Of a stretch of 40,849 bases of DNA, positions 1-40,849 are shown piece by piece (position 1 is the stretch's first letter; every line of letters begins with the position of its first letter). The translations under genes were made by a program, and so were the position numbers. The notes under the pieces are model-generated. The model made no database searches. It had not been told where the DNA came from and saw only the letters and a program-made list of their open reading frames with translations. This DNA is from Euprymna scolopes (Eukaryota; Mollusca; Cephalopoda; Sepiida; Sepiolidae): the NCBI GenBank assembly GCA_024364805.1, contig CM044505.1:50813392-50854240 (forward strand). Reading direction: 5' to 3'.

Positions 1-240
1 CCCCCCCCCCAAAGAAAAAAAAAACGAAAAACACTTAGTGCATAATCCAGCCATTTTATTATATCTGAGTCAACTATTTTATAGCAATGTCTGTGTAATG
101 CGTAAAGACTCATGCAAATGAAAAATTCACATCAATAAAATGAAATGAAATAAAATATATGGCAAAGCAATTAGCTTTAAGAAAGAAATTATGAAATTGT
201 TAAAATGCATTTCCAAACATTATAAAAACAATGTACTTAC
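1..240. other. Intron 3' of vWA-D
   Basis: AT-rich intron starting at the GTAAGT donor of vWA-D. It ends in a C10 run and A-rich sequence at the window edge. Nothing else is recognised. Confidence 0.6.
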
Positions 241-37016
<36,776 letters not shown>

Positions 37017-37550
37017 CTAGAAATAGAAAAAAATAATAGGTGTGATTAATGTTTTCATTTCAAAATCATTTGCAGATAAAAATAAAACATGTAGGAGATT
37101 CCTGTGTACTTGAATTTGTATTAAGCAATCGCTATTAGTTACTTTTGCCTTCAAAGCCAATATTTAAAACTAAAGTGAAAGTGAAACCATCTTGCAGCAC
37201 AACTCCATTTAAATCTAGTCCATATCACAGTAACTTCGAATGCTTCACTGGCAATATGCTGTTTGGGAAGAACAAAAACAATAGGAGAAAAATAGAAATT
37301 ATACATGTTAATTTTGGGCACTTATGCAGAATATAGACTGTGCTGAAACCCATTCTTAACATGGGGAGGGTAAAGTGTTTTGTAACCATCCTATACTCTC
37401 ACCTAACACTTTAATAAACAAGAGACACCATAAAAATTTAAATCCTATCTATAAAAATAGCATGGTTCGAATTCTGCATAAGTATTAGATTGTCCAGAAA
37501 TTCCTTCGCATTTTAAAAGTTCAGGTTTCTGAAAGCTCCTAACAAGCTTA
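37017..37550. other. Intron, no upstream microexon found
   Basis: I looked here and to the right edge for an e3-like exon (about 36 nt, GTATGT donor) and saw none. The previous exon must be beyond the window. Confidence 0.5.
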
Positions 37551-37552
37551 TA

Positions 37553-38449
37553 CAGAGTGGAACGATAAAATTGTCGCTCTGAAAAAGACGACATTATTAC
37601 ATTTCCGTTTGATGAAAACCGGGTTTTCCTTTTTTGTTGCAGACCATCTACTAGTTGGGCAGTTGTGTACAAATCTCAGGAGCGACAGGAGCCTTCTATC
37701 ATGTCTAAAAATGACACAATGTTCAACGAGTTAGATCAGAGATGCGCCGCTGTACAACTCTACCAATCCAAGTTATGACAACAGGACCATTGCCAGCATC
37801 CTCAAAATGAATCGCTGGATTGCCATGAATAACAGGGGCATGCCCAGGGTGATGAAAACAAAGTTTCTGGCAATGGTTATGATCTTTGGTGCGGTTTCAA
37901 GTGAGAGCTACACCATGCCACCAGATGTCTTTGAAGTCGGCTTGAACGTCAACACTAAAATGTACCTGGATGTGCTGTTGAATGTGGTGCTCCCCTGGTG
38001 CAATCGAGTAGGCGCTGGCAGACCCTGGGTTTGGCAGCAAGACTCCATGCCGGCCCACAAGTCCAAAGTGACCCAGGCTTGGCTTCAGGAATGCTACAAC
38101 TTTGTACCTTTCTCTAACTTGCCCCCTCCTCCCTAGACCTGAACCCGCTGGACTACTTCATTCGGTCATACATCGAGAACATCACCAACATGACCTCCCA
38201 CAACACCAACGCGAATCTGTTCGCTGCCATCTGCCGAGTATTCACCAAGCTCTCGCTGGCACTTGTGGAAAAGGCATGCTTCCAGTTACAGACCTGTGAG
38301 GCAGTGATTGAGGCTGAAGGCAGCTACATTGAATAGTTGTCAGCTCTACTACATAATCAAGTTACTTGAATTGATTTTTGCAATAAAAGTTTTCAAATAA
38401 AGCTGTAGTATTGTTTTCTTTAGGGTGACAAATTTATCGTTCCACCGTG
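37553..38449 (+). mobile_element. Tc1/mariner-superfamily transposon, deleted (897 bp)
   Basis: The inverted ends CAGAGTGGAACGATAAAATT and CACGGTGGAACGATAAATTT are flanked by TA at 37551-37552 and 38450-38451. The transposase C-terminal half is readable: FGAVSSESYTMPPDVFEVGL, PWVWQQDSMPAHKSKV with a catalytic Asp, then, after a frameshift near 38135, DLNPLDYFIRSYIENITNM with the last catalytic Asp and an EAEGSYIE end. The N-terminal DNA-binding half is missing, so it is non-autonomous. Confidence 0.88.
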
Positions 38450-38885
38450 TAAACTGTTTACTTAAATTACTTGCATGTGTTACACATTGCTGAAAAAAAA
38501 TATTTTTAATTTATTTACTTTCAGATAACCCTCATTACAGGAAAATAGATTGCAACAAATTTCATGTTCGAGTAGTTATATATTTTTTTTTTAAAGAGAA
38601 ACTGTTGCTAAAATTTTTAAAGAGATTCATTAAATGTATGGTGACAAGGCTATAGGAGAACCAACTATTCGGAAATGGTTTGTAAAACTCAAAACGGGAA
38701 ACATCAATCTTGAAAATGACATTCGCAGTTAAAAAAAAAAAATCCAAATTTTATATTGATGTTTTGGAGACAAAAATTGAAGAAAATGCAGATTTTTTTA
38801 TTGAATAAATATTTGCCAACAAAAGAGAAATCTTCTTATTTCTGTCCTCTTTGTGTGCCTAAAAATTGATCGGAACTTTCCAGAA
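38450..38885. other. Intron, nothing recognised
   Basis: AT-rich sequence with A and T runs. Confidence 0.5.
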
Positions 38886-38889
38886 ATGT

Positions 38890-39102
38890 TGTTAAGTTTT
38901 GAGACATTGTGTTGAACAAAGATGGCGGCGTAGTTCAGATCAGTAACCAAGATGGCGAACAAGAATCAAATGCGGTCCATCGCGTAGTTAACCTCTTAAG
39001 TTCTGAGATATTATGTTGAACAAAGATGGCGGCGTAGTTCAGATCAGTAACCAAGATGGCGGCGAAGAATTAAATGCGGTCCGTGACATAGCAAATGGCG
39101 AA
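38890..39102. repeat. Tandem repeat (about 104 bp) with YY1-type motifs
   Basis: Two copies of gttgaacaaagatggcggcg, tagttcagatcagtaacc and aagatggcg...atgcggtcc. Four clear matches to the AAGATGGCGGC consensus of the transcription factor YY1 lie at about 38920, 38949, 39023 and 39053, with a fifth weaker one (aaatggcgaa) at about 39093. The GC-rich motifs stand out in AT-rich intron. A regulatory role is inference. Confidence 0.7.
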
Positions 39103-39436
39103 CTGATTGAATCCAAAATTCGACGATTTTTATAATAATTTTGGGACGTTTTCATTGGTTGTTTAGCACAGCCGTTGGTTATAAAAATGATTGGCGAATC
39201 CATTAGAAGTCAAAAACTTTTTACAAACGTAATACCTTATTTTGTATTAGTTTGTTTTATAAATCGCAACTAAATTTGTTAGCATGGTGATTGATATTTA
39301 GTTGATTCATCAATAATGTGCTAGTTCCATTGCTTAGATATTAAACAAGCCCCACCTGTATCCCAGTTTGCATCTATTCGAAAACAAAGCCCACTCCGAA
39401 GGAAACATGCGGTGCAACTAGTGTCATATGTATGGC
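39103..39436. other. Intron, nothing recognised
   Basis: No repeat or coding signal noticed. Confidence 0.5.
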
Positions 39437-40298
39437 TGTCCCCTTTTCATGCAAGTAAGAAGACATACTAGATAAGTGAAAATGATATTAGAAAAAGGCT
39501 AGAATTGAACTCTGTAGGCAAGTGTTACAAGATAATGGATAAATTGGAATCCTATGAATGCAGTCGATTGGCAATTCTTTTAGAAATAACTAAATATTAA
39601 CTATGTCAGTTAAAATAATGGACAATGCGAGTTTATAGATAATGGTTAAAAAATAAGTTAGATATTGAACAATGGAAATTGGGAATTCTTTGTTTGCCAA
39701 AAGTGTGTTTGGACAGACATATGTAAAATCCATGTGAAATTTAGTCACGTGCGTTAAGAGCCACAGTATGACGTCATAAACAAAGGAATTTCTCAATATA
39801 TTGAGAGAGTGTTTGAAGTTAGGGAGATGAGATGATCACAGTCACAGTCACACTAATAGAGTCAGTGAGAGACGAGAGTAGGGAGCGACTTAGTGGAACT
39901 GATCCCCTTAGAGGCGAAGGGCAAGAAGAGTAGACCATGTAGTCATACAAGTTTAAATTCCTGACATCATCAATCGGCCGACAGATGAATAAAGAAATCA
40001 TTTAATATTTTGTAATTGGTTGTCTTCGTGTCGTCCTTACAACCGAAAAGTTAAATGTGTTTGTCATCATCTTTAATGAACTTTGTATAACCCTTTCCAA
40101 GTAATGTGCCTCTTCCATCATAAGTGAAGTGTCTCCCCTCTGATGTAAAAGAACTGTATTACACATTTCTTCAATAATGAATTCGCATCTCTCTCAGCTC
40201 TGTTATAAATGTCATTATCATCCCTGTTCTGAGTCCCCCATTATATGTGTCTCCGATATAAACCTCCGTTATTCCCAATATGTACCCGCTAAACAACA
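39437..40298 (+). mobile_element. Solo-LTR-like repeat, copy 2 of the 25.3 kb family
   Basis: A TGTCCCC...AAACAACA block sharing order and landmarks with 25323-26236: gtgaaaatgatatta, agaaaaaggctagaat, gccaaaagtgtgttt, agtagaccatgtagtca, atcggccg, aataaagaaatcat and ttacaaccgaaaa. The flanks differ from copy 1, so the shared ends mark element borders. A fossil. Confidence 0.65.
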
Positions 40299-40524
40299 CT
40301 AAATGTCACAGTCCAAAATGATGCTTCGTGACTTCTAAGTCTCTAAGATTGTAGAAGCCAAAGCTTGGGGTGGGGGGAAATTGGTAATGTTGAGTGATCT
40401 TTGGCTTCTCCATGTTATTAGGACTTACACCTGCACGTTTCTGTTAATTTCCCTTTTCATGCAACACAGAACTTTAAATGAAAATATAATTATATAGACA
40501 TATAAGAAGTAAATATCTTATGTA

Positions 40525-40762
40525 AGGCGTTCTAAATGTAATGACTCCAATTTTTAATTCCGCCGGAATAGATCAAAGGGGATTGCAAATTGCATTGTTA
40601 TGATGACTGAACTAAAGCATTTATGATCAGAAAGTCTCATCTCCTTGTTGTAGATATTGACGGTGTAAGACTCTAAGAAAGAAACCACTCCCGTCTTCGT
40701 AGCTCTTCTACTTTTTTGAGTTAAATAAAAAATAGGAGGTTTTACTTTTGGAACGATCCTCA
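40525..40762 (+). mobile_element. Mariner-derived MITE-like remnant (about 238 bp)
   Basis: The left end ggcgttctaaatgtaatgac and the inverse of the right end (ggatcgttccaaaagtaaaa) are decayed versions of the 19.8 kb mariner ends. The interior gattgcaaattgcattgtta and tattgacggtgtaagactct matches that element. Almost all coding sequence is lost. Confidence 0.78.
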
Positions 40763-40849
40763 TATGACAAAACACACTCTGGACGCCCATGCACAGACAT
40801 TGTTCATAGTTGGCAAAAGTGCATTCAGAATGGTGGTGACTATGTAGAA
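40763..40849 (+). mobile_element. Mariner 3' coding fragment at the window edge
   Basis: gttggcaaaagtgcattcag and aatggtggtgactatgta match the extreme C-terminal transposase codons and stop region seen at 20211-20246. It abuts the preceding remnant, either as a second insertion or a rearranged part of it. Confidence 0.6.

Noticed and set aside
37807-38299. Host gene with a DDE-type domain
   Set aside because: The frame is bounded by Tc1/mariner inverted repeats and TA duplications, is frameshifted and lacks its N-terminal half. It is a dead transposon.

Overview
This is AT-rich, intron-dominated, repeat-laden animal DNA. One multi-exon gene on the minus strand runs through almost the whole window, inside a dense bed of transposon relics, SINEs, minisatellites and long AT, GA and ATC microsatellites. 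The style (kilobase introns full of jockey/CR1-type LINE tails, mariners, short SINEs and long AT runs) suggests a lophotrochozoan, most plausibly a mollusc such as an octopus. That is inference; no sequence here proves the species.

The host gene. Seventeen coding exons can be placed on the minus strand, each with an AG acceptor and a GT donor. They form a tandem array of one module: a 564-nt von Willebrand factor A (vWA) exon, then four microexons of 27, 27, 36 and 24 nt. A whole module is 678 nt (226 codons). Every exon starts and ends in phase 1, so every exon length is a multiple of three. In transcription order: microexon e4 (37016-36993), vWA-A (36180-35617) with its e1-e4 (32.4, 29.9, 26.9 and 26.6 kb), vWA-B (24836-24273) with e1-e4 (22.9, 21.1, 19.7 and 14.1 kb), vWA-C (13947-13384) with e1-e4 (11.8, 3.4, 2.7 and 1.0 kb), and vWA-D (804-241). 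Both ends of the gene lie outside the window. The modules contain no cysteine, are basic, and replace the MIDAS aspartate of the usual TDG motif by asparagine in all four vWA domains. Two of the four also lose the last serine of DxSxS.

The introns, left to right. 1-7.5 kb: LINE 3' fragments, inverted unclassified repeats, and a LINE (3.5-5.3 kb) invaded by a nested element. 7.9-10.9 kb: a broken LTR retrotransposon with short LTRs and a gag remnant. 11.2-13.4 kb: duplications, an 18-19-bp minisatellite and a partial copy of a vWA exon end. 14.7-16.7 kb: another LINE fragment with insertions. 17.3-20.4 kb: a U2-snRNA-like segment, a non-autonomous hAT-like element with 8-bp target duplications, a solo-LTR-like repeat and a deleted mariner. 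21.3-24.1 kb: a 5S-rRNA-derived SINE, a tRNA-derived SINE, a second U2-like segment and a second copy of the LTR-like repeat. 25.0-26.4 kb: a mariner split by another solo-LTR-like repeat. 28.9 kb: a LINE tail. 31.3-32.8 kb: mariner fragment, second 5S SINE, tRNA SINE. 32.8-35.2 kb: a 36-bp palindromic minisatellite. 36.3-36.9 kb: a 614-bp fold-back. 37.5-40.8 kb: a deleted Tc1/mariner element, a tandem repeat carrying YY1-type motifs, a second copy of the split LTR-like repeat, and mariner relics.

The most notable system is the vWA/microexon array. All exons are symmetric, so any combination of linker microexons or whole vWA domains could be skipped without breaking the frame.
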